Positions 1-9,236 of a stretch of DNA of 64,000 nucleotides are shown one piece after another. The notes under the pieces were generated by a model that saw only the letters and a program-made list of their open reading frames with translations, was not told the DNA's origin and did no database searches. The position numbers and the translations under genes are program-made. Location of the stretch: NCBI RefSeq assembly GCF_000428905.1, contig NZ_AUAV01000012.1:1-64000 (forward strand), given 5' to 3'. Source of the DNA: Brumicola pallidula DSM 14239 = ACAM 615. GTDB lineage: Bacteria > Pseudomonadota > Gammaproteobacteria > Enterobacterales > Alteromonadaceae. Each line of letters starts with the position of its first letter. The stretch's first letter is position 1.

Positions 1-2
1 AC

Positions 3-260
3 AGAACATTATTTTATGAATTTGCCCTGCCAGATGAGGAGCGCGGAACAAAAGTTTCTCTTGAAGGGCATGATTTACCTGCTCCACATATTAATACATT
101 AGAATTGATTATTTTTGATGCTAATGTATTGAGAATCAAAGCTCGATTTAGCGACTACAAAATCGATCTGCGCAAGGTTGAGTTAGAAGAAATTGAAAAG
201 ATAAAGCAATCTTTAGTTCTTCATAACTATGATGACCGATTTGAAGTTAAATATACATAG
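3..260 (+). CDS. C-terminal end of an unknown protein (partial, runs off the left edge)
   Basis: An open frame enters from the left edge and stops with TAG at 258-260, giving the last 85 residues of a protein. The text is acidic and mixed alpha/beta (for example RIKARFSDYKIDLRKVELEE), with no membrane segment. I do not recognise a family. Its size and character resemble the small cytoplasmic immunity-like proteins that follow Rhs tips further right in this window, but that is only an impression. Confidence 0.5.
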   Translation, partial: RTLFYEFALPDEERGTKVSLEGHDLPAPHINTLELIIFDANVLRIKARFSDYKIDLRKVELEEIEKIKQSLVLHNYDDRFEVKYT

Positions 261-463
261 GCCTATGCGATTCATATGGATTCACTTTAAGTAGGCTGAC
301 TTTTGCTACTCAATTATCATTTTCATTCACAGTAAAACGATAAATTTGAATAAAAAAGCAGACATAAGGAACGATAAATTATAGGGATGTTTTAACTAGC
401 TAGGGGTAATAAGATAACACTTTGTCTAAAGCACACGCTTGGCACAAAGGCGTCTAAAGCTAA

Positions 464-619
464 GTCGAGCTGGTCGGCGGCAATGAGGATGAGGCTGCTT
501 TTGATTCCGCTCGCTCAGATGAAAGTCGCGCAGTTCAAGAATGTAGAGATTACAAAGAGGACTTTAAAGATAACTGCGAATCTAATGGATTAGGCGGTGG
601 GTCAGTTGGTAGTCCATAG
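464..619 (+). other. start-less open frame, possible toxin-tail remnant
   Basis: After a TAA at 461-463 a frame stays open for 51 codons to TAG at 617-619. It has no plausible start codon. The peptide is acidic and ends in a glycine-rich tail (LGGGSVGSP). It ends 9 bp before the next start codon. A start-less C-terminal piece directly ahead of another gene matches the layout of the orphan Rhs tips at 41-55 kb, but no Rhs core motif is present here. The rest of 261-628 shows nothing I can name. Confidence 0.25.
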
Positions 620-628
620 GAGGCTTTA

Positions 629-1513
629 ATGAAATATTTTGTTTATTTTTTATCTTTCATTGCTCTACTTATAGCGTACAGCCTCTTTGGTACAGATATC
701 TCGGAAAAAAATAGTATAGTTATTGGTGACGTTGGGGTTGAAACAACAAACGTTGAAGAGCCTGCTTTACAAAATAATTCTAGTTATAATATCAATGATT
801 CTAAAATAGAAACGGAAGGAGAGGATAATAATACATTTGATTATGTTTTTGTTTCCTCTAAATTTGAAAGTCATATCTTAGATTTGTATATTAATTTGAG
901 TGACAACCTTTATGGAGGTTTGTATTTTAATAATATTGAGGAGTATAAAATACTAGTCAAAAATGGCTTGCCTTTAGAGAAAGAGCTAGAGTATTTGTCC
1001 GAGTCAGACTACTCCCAAACTGCTATTAAACTTGCCGAAAGTCGAATTAACTCTACTCCTTTCGAACCAAATGAAGATTTATCAACTAGTGCACTTAGTT
1101 CCGCAAATCTTGTTAGAACGATTGTGGAACTTGAGAAGAGCATTCAATATTATATACCGAACTACACTATTGGCGATAAATTTCCAGAGGAAAAAGATTG
1201 GCCGAGTGGGTATAGACCAGAGGTCGTCGCTTCCCTTATGAAGGATCTAGTTTACGCCCAAGCATCCGTAGATAAATCTTCCCCAGTAGCTCAGTTGGCT
1301 TTAGCTAAGTTTACTGAACTTAATTTCTATGGTTTAGAAAGTGACGAACTTATGCTATCTGTTTTTGAGCACATAACGAATGCTCAAGTAGTAGTGAATT
1401 TACAGAGTATTTCACAATATATTGCAGAAAATTATCCAAATCAAGAACAGAAATATATCGCTATGTTGGAAGAAAAGAGGCGCGATTCGAAAGCAATTAA
1501 TGGTTCTAAATGA
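629..1513 (+). CDS. unknown membrane-anchored or exported protein, 294 aa
   Basis: The ATG is preceded by a strong ribosome site (aggagg, 618-623), which fixes the start. Residues 1-20 are a hydrophobic N-terminal segment (YFVYFLSFIALLIAYSLFG) without an obvious cleavage motif, so the protein is either a signal-anchored or secreted one. The remaining 270 residues are acidic and mostly helical, with no catalytic motif I can recognise. No partner gene follows; the next feature is the IS91 end about 57 bp downstream. It sits in the same arrangement as an immunity gene behind a toxin tail, but function is unknown. Confidence 0.7.
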   Translation: MKYFVYFLSFIALLIAYSLFGTDISEKNSIVIGDVGVETTNVEEPALQNNSSYNINDSKIETEGEDNNTFDYVFVSSKFESHILDLYINLSDNLYGGLYFNNIEEYKILVKNGLPLEKELEYLSESDYSQTAIKLAESRINSTPFEPNEDLSTSALSSANLVRTIVELEKSIQYYIPNYTIGDKFPEEKDWPSGYRPEVVASLMKDLVYAQASVDKSSPVAQLALAKFTELNFYGLESDELMLSVFEHITNAQVVVNLQSISQYIAENYPNQEQKYIAMLEEKRRDSKAINGSK

Positions 1514-1569
1514 ATAAAGGTTTTAGATTGTAATAGGGATTTTATGTTTATAGTAATTATGTTTTTGTG

Positions 1570-3410
1570 AGTATAAGCCGAATTAACGCTATACACTACC
1601 TATTGTTACAGCTGTCTTTAGGTCGTGATTGATTTTTGCGAAAGGGAGTGTGTGGTGATATTTGTGAAAATGGCGTCCGTTAATAACTTATGTTTGCAGT
1701 CCTTTAGTACTGAAATCCCGAGAGCTACGCGCAATAAGCCCTGCCATGAATGGCCTATGCCCCAAAATCGAAGTCGCTTTGAACGGTAAAGTCTTCGTCG
1801 TACTGCTCATCTGGAGGCGCTCGTAGCGGCGGCAATTGCGATACTTGAGTTGATAGCGGGTAAGTTTTATCTAAATGTGCCAGTATTTTTTGAATAACAA
1901 CAGTGTCTATAATGCAGGCAATTATGGTGACATTGTGCTTGTGACATTTTTCACATTCGGTAATATCAATGTTGAACACTCGTTTCAAACGCTGAGCCCA
2001 ACTCATGCCTCTCGCGTGATAAGGCTTGTCAGACTGGTTATCTTCTTCTTTATTGGCAAGTTTAGGGCTGTTTTTTCCACGCTGTGATGCGGTGACTTGG
2101 GCTCGCAGGTTGCTGTTTGGTGCAAATACGCCAAAAAATCGGGTGAGGTTGAGTCTAGGCGGAGGAATGAGGGCCGCTAATTTGCCAATAAAATCGACGG
2201 TGTCAAAGAAAACATGGGTTGTGCCATCACGATAGGGGGTTTTCAATTCATAGCGTACTTTTCCATGTTGCGTCATGCTTAAGCGCTGCTCACTGATAGC
2301 TGGCCGACTGATGTAGCGGCAAAGTTTTTCTAGTTTTTCAGGTTCATCGGCATTGGCAAACACTCCTGCATGAAGTGAAAAGCCTGACGTATTGGCTAAC
2401 TGTCCATATTCACCCTCGGTACTCGCAGGGAGCGTTTGTAAGGTAAACACTTTTTGCCCTTGTTGAGGCCCCATCGCGATGCGATAACTAACCGAGGCGC
2501 CCTGAAGTTGCAGTAAACTGTCTTCATCATCTATAGGCAAATTCAGAAAACTGTTTTCCATATCACGCTCTACCAACCCCACTTTTTCTAAATATTTAGC
2601 GATGCGTTGGCTGACGGTATGGACTAGCTCGACCATCTCATCATGAGATGGCGCTTTTATGCGCGTAAAAGTCGTTCCTCCCCATGGGTTTTCAGAAATG
2701 GCGCCTTCTAAAAAAAGCATGTGGAAGTGGATATTTAAATTAAGGGCGCTACCGAATCGCTGAATAAGCGTAACAGCCCCAGTTTTCGCTTGCTTATTAG
2801 TAAAGCCACCTTTGTTCACAATGTAAGTCAAAATGGCGCGGTGAATGATTTGCATCACCTTGCTTAACTCACTTGGGTATCTTGCCAGAAGCAATCGAAG
2901 AGGAATGGGTAAACTTAGCACCCATTGACGGATAGGATAGCCGCGTAGCACATCATCTACCAGAAGCGCTGCACTTTCAGCCATGCGTCTAGCGCCACAG
3001 CTCGGACAGAAACCTCGGCGTTTGCAACTAAAGGCAACGAGCTTCTCATGTTTGCAGTCACCACATACTACGCGTAAAAAGCCATACTCAAGTCGTCCAC
3101 AACGCAAGAATTCTTCAAACTCACGTTCAACATATTTGGGTAAGTATTTGCCTTGTTCGGCTAAGTTGGCAGTGAATTGTGGATAATATCGCTCGACCAG
3201 TTGATACAACAAGGTATTTTCCGGTCGGTGACGTTTGTATTGTGCGGTTTGTTGCAATGCCAGCACAGCTCTCATCCTTGATTGAACTACTTGAATGAAA
3301 GTCTGGCAGAAGGTAAAAAGCTTTTCGACTGGTCACTAGACGGTTTTTGCTTGCAAAAGGAGTAAAATACTGGCTTGACTTTACAATAACCGAACGGCCG
3401 GTCATCGCTC
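1570..3410 (-). mobile_element. IS91-family element, copy A (apparently intact)
   Basis: Limits come from comparing the IS91 copies in this window. All start with agtataag..gaattaa at the left (1570, 10651, 18959), and copies A and C both end with ttacaataaccgaacggccg near 3381-3402, with a shared tcgctc just beyond. The right end carries an accg/cggt inverted motif. IS91 elements move by rolling-circle transposition and make no target duplication, and none is seen. Exact terminal bases are uncertain by about 10 bp. Confidence 0.75.
1755..3275 (-). CDS. IS91-family rolling-circle transposase, 506 aa
   Basis: An N-terminal cysteine-rich zinc-binding region (CGDC..CKRRGFCPSCGARRMAES, roughly residues 70-105) is followed by the HUH motif in LNIHFHMLFLEG and by the tyrosine region RYISRPAISEQRL, the hallmarks of Y2-type IS91 transposases. 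These nick one strand and drive rolling-circle transfer. The length is full for the family and the frame is unbroken, unlike the other copies here. It ends at FDFGA. It is the only copy in the window likely to encode an active enzyme and could move the defective relatives in trans. Confidence 0.93.
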   Translation of the reverse strand: MRAVLALQQTAQYKRHRPENTLLYQLVERYYPQFTANLAEQGKYLPKYVEREFEEFLRCGRLEYGFLRVVCGDCKHEKLVAFSCKRRGFCPSCGARRMAESAALLVDDVLRGYPIRQWVLSLPIPLRLLLARYPSELSKVMQIIHRAILTYIVNKGGFTNKQAKTGAVTLIQRFGSALNLNIHFHMLFLEGAISENPWGGTTFTRIKAPSHDEMVELVHTVSQRIAKYLEKVGLVERDMENSFLNLPIDDEDSLLQLQGASVSYRIAMGPQQGQKVFTLQTLPASTEGEYGQLANTSGFSLHAGVFANADEPEKLEKLCRYISRPAISEQRLSMTQHGKVRYELKTPYRDGTTHVFFDTVDFIGKLAALIPPPRLNLTRFFGVFAPNSNLRAQVTASQRGKNSPKLANKEEDNQSDKPYHARGMSWAQRLKRVFNIDITECEKCHKHNVTIIACIIDTVVIQKILAHLDKTYPLSTQVSQLPPLRAPPDEQYDEDFTVQSDFDFGA

Positions 3411-3830
3411 TTTGCCGTCAGTCAAGGTTGATTAATTGGAGATTTTTTTTCGCAAAATACAGTACAGTCTAATAGCTCTAATTCCCATTGCCCGTGCTTT
3501 AAGCTGTCCTTTGTACGTGAACTTGAATGCCCCCTAATTATCAATAATTGATTAGAGTGCGACACGCATATACCGGTATTTTGGTGAGCCTAGCTAGTAG
3601 AGATTAACGTCGAGGCAGACTTAACGTAAATACATCATAAATTTATTCAGTAGAGAGAATATCGAACGTGAGTTCAACGAAAATCGTGTCTTCATCGGCT
3701 TTGTACTTTTACCAGTGGCGAACATTTAAATCCAATTTGAGTATCGAACATTTATCTAAGCTCGCCCTTTTTAAACTACGCTAGGATCATACATATATAA
3801 GGTTAACCCAGTTGCCTACTTTATTTAACA
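3411..3830. other. intergenic stretch beside IS91 copy A
   Basis: No recognised gene. A GTG-started frame of about 37 codons lies at roughly 3669-3782, but it has no family resemblance and only a weak upstream purine run, so it is not called. No hairpin terminator was seen. Confidence 0.5.
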
Positions 3831-4121
3831 ATGACAATTGATGATGCATATTTTATTACGCCTGAGAATCCTTTTAGCCTAGCGTTAAGCGATGAAGAAA
3901 ATGAATTGCGGCATGGTCGCTTTATAAAAATTTTAGAGGCCATGAATTATATTTATTATGTGGGTTATGGTGCTGATGAAGATGAGAAGTGGGGTAGAGA
4001 AAAAAGCTACCTTATTGTAAGTAACGACGACAAAGAAATGCAGCAACTAGCAGCACAATTTGGACAGAATGCGTTCATACATTATTCAGTCCGAAAAGGG
4101 CCCGATTTAGTGAAGCTTTAA
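3831..4121 (+). CDS. DUF3293 family protein, 96 aa
   Basis: The protein carries the pattern of the small DUF3293 family: an N-terminal ITPENPFS..LSDEENELRHGRF segment, a central W.REKSYLI stretch, and a late AAQFGQNAFIHY motif. Function of the family is unknown. The ATG at 3831 is the only start after an in-frame TAA at 3804-3806. The protein is slightly short at the N-terminus for the family, where one more strand usually precedes ITPENP. The sequence just past the stop (4122-4180) looks like non-coding remnant. It stands alone. Confidence 0.75.
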   Translation: MTIDDAYFITPENPFSLALSDEENELRHGRFIKILEAMNYIYYVGYGADEDEKWGREKSYLIVSNDDKEMQQLAAQFGQNAFIHYSVRKGPDLVKL

Positions 4122-4268
4122 AAACAGATGTCATTAACCTTATTGCACCTGAGATAGCGCAGCGTTTGCAACAGATATAAATTTTCATTGTTTTAAATTT
4201 AATGCATGAAGTTGAGTCACCTCAAAACTGTAATATTAGCTAAGAAAACGGTGTTTTTTAAAATATTG

Positions 4269-5153
4269 TTAAATGGGTGTCAAACCGAATGCATCTCTGA
4301 GCCAGTTGCCCGCCTTCCCCAGTCGTTCACTGGAAGACCAAATTAAATCCACACCCACCTCCCATTCAGTATGAGGATATGAAGTTAATTGTAACTCGCA
4401 TAACTGCTCTTGCAACTGCAAGTCCAAAACTAATTGTTTGGGTACGGTAGCCCATCCCATACCTGCACATAGGGTATTCATCAATGTCAGATAACTGGCC
4501 ATTCGCCATTGGTTAGTGCCACTTAGGTATTCACTAGTGGGCAATTTATCCAGTAAGGGCGAATAAACTAGCTGTCTATGCTGATTTAATTGCTCGAAGT
4601 TAACTTGAGGTAAACTGGCTAAAGGATGGTCTCGGTGTACTACATTGGCGAATGCTATATTACCAAGCCTTTTAAAATGTATGTTTTTTGGATAGTGAGC
4701 ACCTGCGCATGTAATTCCTAATGAGGCATCTCCTTGTTCGATCAACTGCTGAATATACTGAGAAGACGGGTGCAATATATTTAGATCTACTGGTGGAAAA
4801 TATTCTGCGAAGCCAGCGAGATTATGGTTCAATATTTGAAAAGGAATAGTGTCGTCAATAGCAATAGTCACTTGACTTTCTAGCTCTGCAGCTAAACTGT
4901 TGGCACGATTCTCCATTGACGAACACTGATGTAATATGGCTTCCGCATCTCTAAGTAAAGAATGTCCATGCCCAGTTAAAACCGGATAACGGCCACTACG
5001 ATCAAACAAGCACACCCCAAAATCAATCTCCAAATTTGCCACTGCAATACTCAATGCAGATTGTGACTTACCCAACTTACGCGCTGCCGCTGAAAATGAT
5101 TTTTCACTCGCCACAGCGCAAAAAGCAGTTAATTGTTCTAGGGATAAACGCAT
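4269..5153 (-). CDS. LysR-family transcriptional regulator of the purine operon
   Basis: Residues 1-60 form the LysR winged helix-turn-helix (LEQLTAFCAVASEKSFSAA, then KSQSALSIAVANLE), followed by the substrate-binding domain to 294 aa, the usual length. It is divergent from the NCS2 permease gene with a 101-bp gap holding a near-perfect palindrome, the standard layout in which a LysR protein controls the neighbouring operon and itself. From context its co-inducer would be a purine or a purine breakdown product; this is inference. Confidence 0.93.
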   Translation of the reverse strand: MRLSLEQLTAFCAVASEKSFSAAARKLGKSQSALSIAVANLEIDFGVCLFDRSGRYPVLTGHGHSLLRDAEAILHQCSSMENRANSLAAELESQVTIAIDDTIPFQILNHNLAGFAEYFPPVDLNILHPSSQYIQQLIEQGDASLGITCAGAHYPKNIHFKRLGNIAFANVVHRDHPLASLPQVNFEQLNQHRQLVYSPLLDKLPTSEYLSGTNQWRMASYLTLMNTLCAGMGWATVPKQLVLDLQLQEQLCELQLTSYPHTEWEVGVDLIWSSSERLGKAGNWLRDAFGLTPI

Positions 5154-5166
5154 GAATGGCTAAGTT

Positions 5167-5185
5167 CTATTAAAAATTTTAATAG
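5167..5185. promoter_or_regulatory. palindrome between lysR and permease genes, candidate LysR operator
   Basis: ctattaaaa-a-ttttaatag is a perfect inverted repeat with 9-bp arms and a one-base centre, 14 bp upstream of the regulator start and 70 bp upstream of the permease start. AT-rich dyads of this kind in divergent promoters are typical LysR-type binding sites. Confidence 0.55.
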
Positions 5186-5254
5186 TTACCATTTTGCACA
5201 TTAAAGCCAGCAGAGTAAATTAGTATTATTGCTTTGCTTGTTAAGTGAAAAGTT

Positions 5255-6610
5255 ATGTTTCCTAGTGATACACCTTCAAAGACAAAAAGCAGCGGCATTC
5301 ACCCTGTAGATCAACGTTTACCACTTGCACCTACTGTGTTGCTTGGTTTGCAACATGTACTAGTGATGTACTCAGCCTGCATAATCGTGCCCTTAATCTT
5401 AGGCGCGGCTCTGCAACTGCCTAAAGAAACCTTATCTTTAATCATTACTGCCGATTTATTTGCTGCTGGTTTGGCCACTTTAGTGCAATGTTTCGGTAAT
5501 CGCTTTTTTGGTATTCGTTTACCCATAATGATGGGAGTAACCTTCACCTCTATCGCACCTATGATTGCCATCGGCATGGACCCTGAACTTGGATTACCGG
5601 GGATCTATGGTGCCATTATTGTATCTGGCATATTGGGCATACTGTTTGCGCCACTTATGGGCCGATTAATGCGATTTTTCCCACCCGTCGTTACAGGTTC
5701 AGTGTTATTAGTCATTGGTATCAGTTTAATGAAAGTGGCGATTGAATGGTCGGCCGGTGGTAATCCAACGCTGTTTGATGGCTCGCCTAATCCTGATTTT
5801 GGTAAACCCATTTATTTGCTTGTTAGCCTCCTTCAGCTCAGCTTGATCTTGCTAATCAATCGCTTTGTTAAAGGCTTCTTGAGTAATATCTCGGTATTGG
5901 TTGCTATGTTAGCCGGCTTTGTCGCAGCTTGGGTATTGGGCGATGTACCGCTTGAAGGTTTGGGTGAAGCACCGTGGTTTCAAATCATCAAACCTCTTAG
6001 TTTGGGTATGCCCACTTTTGATTTTTTAGCGATTTGTTCAATGAGCCTAGTGATGTTGGTCACTATGGTCGAGTCAACGGGCATGTTTTTAGCTTTAGGT
6101 AAACTCGTCGACAAAGAAGTCGATCAACAACAGCTAATACGTGGCTTACGTTCCGATGGGCTAGGCACTTTAATTGGCGGCCTTTTTAATGCATTTCCTT
6201 ATACCTCATTTTCACAAAATATAGGTTTGGTGACTATTAGCGGCGTAAAAAGCCGTTATGTCACCGCAGCTGGCGCATTTATTTTAATTGCGCTTGGTTG
6301 TGTACCCAAAATGGCTTTTATTATTGCTTCTATCCCTCAATATGCTCTAGGCGCAGCCGCCATGGTGATGTTTGGTACTGTGGCTTTAATGGGAGTACGC
6401 ATTTTGAGTCAGGTAGACTTTACTAACTCTCGCTCAAATTTATTAGTGGTATCAGCAAGCCTTGGTATTGGCTTGATCCCTATGGTGGCGCCGACTTATT
6501 TTCAATATTTACCTCAATGGAGCCATATATTTACCGACAGTGGCATCATCTTGAGCGTATGCACAGCGATAGTACTCAATGCGCTTTTTAATCAGCAACA
6601 CAAAGGTTAA
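5255..6610 (+). CDS. NCS2-family purine/xanthine permease, 451 aa
   Basis: A polytopic inner-membrane protein of the nucleobase-cation symporter-2 (nucleobase-ascorbate transporter) family. It shows the family signature SFSQNIGLVTISGVKSR around residues 320-337, and an N-terminal LGLQHVLVMYSACIIVP helix like UraA/XanQ proteins. The QN.G....GV.SR form is typical of the purine rather than the uracil branch, so the likely substrates are xanthine, guanine, hypoxanthine or urate with proton uptake. It is the first gene of a four-gene run with a divergent LysR regulator; the deaminase starts 12 bp after its stop. Confidence 0.9.
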   Translation: MFPSDTPSKTKSSGIHPVDQRLPLAPTVLLGLQHVLVMYSACIIVPLILGAALQLPKETLSLIITADLFAAGLATLVQCFGNRFFGIRLPIMMGVTFTSIAPMIAIGMDPELGLPGIYGAIIVSGILGILFAPLMGRLMRFFPPVVTGSVLLVIGISLMKVAIEWSAGGNPTLFDGSPNPDFGKPIYLLVSLLQLSLILLINRFVKGFLSNISVLVAMLAGFVAAWVLGDVPLEGLGEAPWFQIIKPLSLGMPTFDFLAICSMSLVMLVTMVESTGMFLALGKLVDKEVDQQQLIRGLRSDGLGTLIGGLFNAFPYTSFSQNIGLVTISGVKSRYVTAAGAFILIALGCVPKMAFIIASIPQYALGAAAMVMFGTVALMGVRILSQVDFTNSRSNLLVVSASLGIGLIPMVAPTYFQYLPQWSHIFTDSGIILSVCTAIVLNALFNQQHKG

Positions 6611-6622
6611 ATAATTATAACT

Positions 6623-7846
6623 ATGACTATGACATCAAGCCTATACCAAGCAGACTATATCGTTACCATGGACAGGTATAACTCTATCATTAAAGATGGT
6701 GCAGTATTAGTTGATCAAGGCAAGATAGTGCAGCTAGGTAAAGCCAGTGAGCTGATAGCCCAACATGCAAACGTGCCACTAAAAAGCATGCCTAACCGTA
6801 TCTTAATGCCCGGATTAATCAATACCCACTGCCACTCAGGCATGCTGCGCGGCACCGCTGAAGGCTTACCTGTGTGGGATTGGTTACAGCAATTTATTGA
6901 TCCGATGCACCGAGTATTAACGCCAGAAGATGCCAGTTTGTCGTCTTGGTTATGTTATGCCGAAGCCTTATTATCAGGTACTACCTGCATAGTCGATATG
7001 TGGCGTTATATGGAAGGCAGTGCTGAAGCAGCTAAACAACTTGGCATCAGAGCTTGTTTGGTGCCTTACGTTGCCGAACACCCAGAACATGATTATTTTG
7101 AAACCTTAGACAGCAATGAAGCGCTAATTAATCACTGGCACCAACAGGCAGAAGGACGCATTCAGGTATGGGTCGGCCTTGAACACTTATTTTATGCCGT
7201 GCCTAAAGCATTAACTCGCATCGGTGATATGTGTCGTGATTATCAGGTTGGCTTTCATACGCACAGTAATGAAAGCCGCTTCGACGTCGAAAAAACGCTA
7301 GAACGTTATCAAATTAGGCCGATTCAGGCGCTAGAAAAATTCGGCTTGCTTAATGCACCAAAAACCTTATTAGCACACTGTGTTTGGGCCGACCATAGCG
7401 AAATAGCCTTGATGGCTGAACGTAGTATTGGGGTGGCGCATAATCCCATCAGTAATATGAAACTGGCCTCTGGTGCCGCACCGGTGGTTGCCATGTTAAA
7501 AGCCGGCGTCGCTGTGGGTTTAGGTACCGATGGTGAAAAAGAAAATAACAACTTGGATATGTTTGAAGAAATGAAGGTATCGTCATTGTTGGCCAAGTTT
7601 TCTAACTTAGATGCTGCCGCTCTCGATGCTTGGGAAATATGCCGTATGGCAACAATAGGCGGAGCAAAAGCTTTAGGACTAGACAAAATAACAGGCTCGA
7701 TTGAGATAGGTAAATCAGCTGATATGATTGCGATCCGCAGCAATACACCGCGTATGACACCTCTCATTGATGAGGGACCACTGATGAATATTCATCATAA
7801 TTTGGTGCATGCAGTGCAAGGGCAAGATGTCGACATGACGACATGA
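6623..7846 (+). CDS. amidohydrolase / purine-type deaminase, C-terminus cut by frameshift
   Basis: A metal-dependent amidohydrolase of the TRZ/ATZ (8-oxoguanine / SAH / chlorohydrolase-like) group. The HxH pair is His69/His71 in NTHCHSG. Later metal ligands are in GFHTHSNES and LLAHCVWAD, and the catalytic aspartate is in GLGTDGEKENNNLD. From the operon it probably deaminates a purine base. The frame ends at 7846 because the 8-mer acatgacg is present twice (7833-7848). If one copy is removed, the frame runs on to TAG at 8008-8010 and adds a normal-looking 50-55-residue tail ending NALHQR. All catalytic residues lie before the break, so activity may survive. Confidence 0.85.
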   Translation: MTMTSSLYQADYIVTMDRYNSIIKDGAVLVDQGKIVQLGKASELIAQHANVPLKSMPNRILMPGLINTHCHSGMLRGTAEGLPVWDWLQQFIDPMHRVLTPEDASLSSWLCYAEALLSGTTCIVDMWRYMEGSAEAAKQLGIRACLVPYVAEHPEHDYFETLDSNEALINHWHQQAEGRIQVWVGLEHLFYAVPKALTRIGDMCRDYQVGFHTHSNESRFDVEKTLERYQIRPIQALEKFGLLNAPKTLLAHCVWADHSEIALMAERSIGVAHNPISNMKLASGAAPVVAMLKAGVAVGLGTDGEKENNNLDMFEEMKVSSLLAKFSNLDAAALDAWEICRMATIGGAKALGLDKITGSIEIGKSADMIAIRSNTPRMTPLIDEGPLMNIHHNLVHAVQGQDVDMTT

Positions 7847-7848
7847 CG
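7833..7848 (+). repeat. 8-bp tandem duplication causing a frameshift
   Basis: acatgacg occurs twice head to tail at 7833-7840 and 7841-7848. The +8 shift creates the TGA at 7844-7846. Without it the gene continues in frame to 8010. Confidence 0.9.
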
Positions 7849-8045
7849 ATGGTGGCTGGAAAAGTATTAGTAGAAAACGGCCGTTTACTCAATCATGATG
7901 TACAGCAGTTAATCGACAATGTTAATCACGCAGCGCCAGCATTGTTTGCCAGACGCAAGCAGTGGTTAAACCGCTCTGGTGGCAGTAAAAATGCGCTCCA
8001 CCAGCGCTAGGTAAAACAATAATCACAATAGGAAAGCACATAGGT

Positions 8046-9236
8046 ATGAATAAGGTTGCATTAACACTGGTCGCATTTATGACCTACATGGTGATGGCGG
8101 GCCTGATGACACAGATTGGCGTGTTGATCTCGCCAATGAGTAATTATCTTGGAATAAGTATCACGGCCGCAGCCTCTATGTTTTCTTTATTAACGGGCGG
8201 TACTTTTGCTGGGACGTTTGTGGCGATGATGGTGTACAGCCGCTTTCCCATACAGCGTATTTTGCAATGCAACTATCTGGCATTTTTAGTGTTATTGATT
8301 TTGCTCGTGAGCTTTGACATTCGCTTGCAGTGGGTGGTGTCGGTTTATTTATTTATGCTGGGTTTGTGCTGTGGTGTAGGGCTGGCAGGTGGTGCCGTAT
8401 TGATTGCAAAATTATATAATGAACAAAAACGCGCTTCAGCCTTTTTAGCTACCGATTGCTCCTTCAGTTTAGCGGGGTATGTATTTCCTTCGTTGGCGAT
8501 TGTGTTGTTAGCCGCCAATCAACTATGGATGGTCAGTTATGCGGCAGTAGGTGTTTTAGCCATCGTAATATTGGTAGCCTGTTTTTTATTATCCTTTCCA
8601 GAAAATGCTGAAGTAGCAGAGACTGAGCTGGTTGCCACCGTAAAACCAACTAACATCTGGACGCCACGAGTTTTTATTATCGCCTTAGCACTGTGTTGTT
8701 ATCTCACCACCCAAACTACATTTTTAACTTGGGAACCTAATTATTTGCAACAGGTACTCGGTTTAGATACAACTCAGGCTGCCAGTGCAGTTGGTAACTA
8801 TTGGGGCCCTTCCATTTTTGGTTTGCTCATTGTCACTTTGCTGGTGATGAAAGTACCTACCCGCCCCTTGCTGCTCACGGTACTTTTGATGGCTATTATA
8901 TTATCCATCTTGTTGTATACCACACAAGATCCTGATTGGTTTTTAACAATCACCTTGGCCTTAGGTTTTATGACCTCTTGTATATTCAAACTAGCTATCT
9001 CAGTAGGCTCGCAACAAATCCATAGTGCCCCACCGATCTTGGTGACTTTTTTACTTTGTGCTGCAACGATAGGCAGTACTGTAGCCCCAGCACTTTCGGC
9101 CTTAGTCGTGTCAATGTTTGGTGTCAGCAGTGCTATGTTGATAACTGTCATTGGCTTTGTGCTAGTGGCGATACTAGTAGTGATATGTTTGCTTATGGAA
9201 AAACGCGAGAACTCAATTCAGGTAATAAACGAATGA
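8046..9236 (+). CDS. TsgA-like MFS transporter, 396 aa
   Basis: A twelve-helix major facilitator protein. Its N-terminal half (MTYMVMAGLMTQIGVLISPM, then LCCGVGLAGGAVLI and FLATDCSFSLAGYVFP) resembles the TsgA branch of MFS. It follows the frameshifted deaminase by 35 bp from the ancestral stop and overlaps the nucleoside hydrolase by 4 bp (ATGA), so it is co-translated with it. The substrate is not shown by sequence; nucleosides or their products are the contextual guess. Confidence 0.85.
   Translation: MNKVALTLVAFMTYMVMAGLMTQIGVLISPMSNYLGISITAAASMFSLLTGGTFAGTFVAMMVYSRFPIQRILQCNYLAFLVLLILLVSFDIRLQWVVSVYLFMLGLCCGVGLAGGAVLIAKLYNEQKRASAFLATDCSFSLAGYVFPSLAIVLLAANQLWMVSYAAVGVLAIVILVACFLLSFPENAEVAETELVATVKPTNIWTPRVFIIALALCCYLTTQTTFLTWEPNYLQQVLGLDTTQAASAVGNYWGPSIFGLLIVTLLVMKVPTRPLLLTVLLMAIILSILLYTTQDPDWFLTITLALGFMTSCIFKLAISVGSQQIHSAPPILVTFLLCAATIGSTVAPALSALVVSMFGVSSAMLITVIGFVLVAILVVICLLMEKRENSIQVINE

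Noticed and set aside
2026-2235. Plus-strand frames inside the IS91 transposase (also near 11227, 19535)
   Set aside because: Shadows of the minus-strand transposase in another frame.
9056-9232. Longer start for the nucleoside hydrolase
   Set aside because: It runs inside the transporter gene in another frame; the family begins just before DTDPG and ATG 9233 overlaps the transporter stop.
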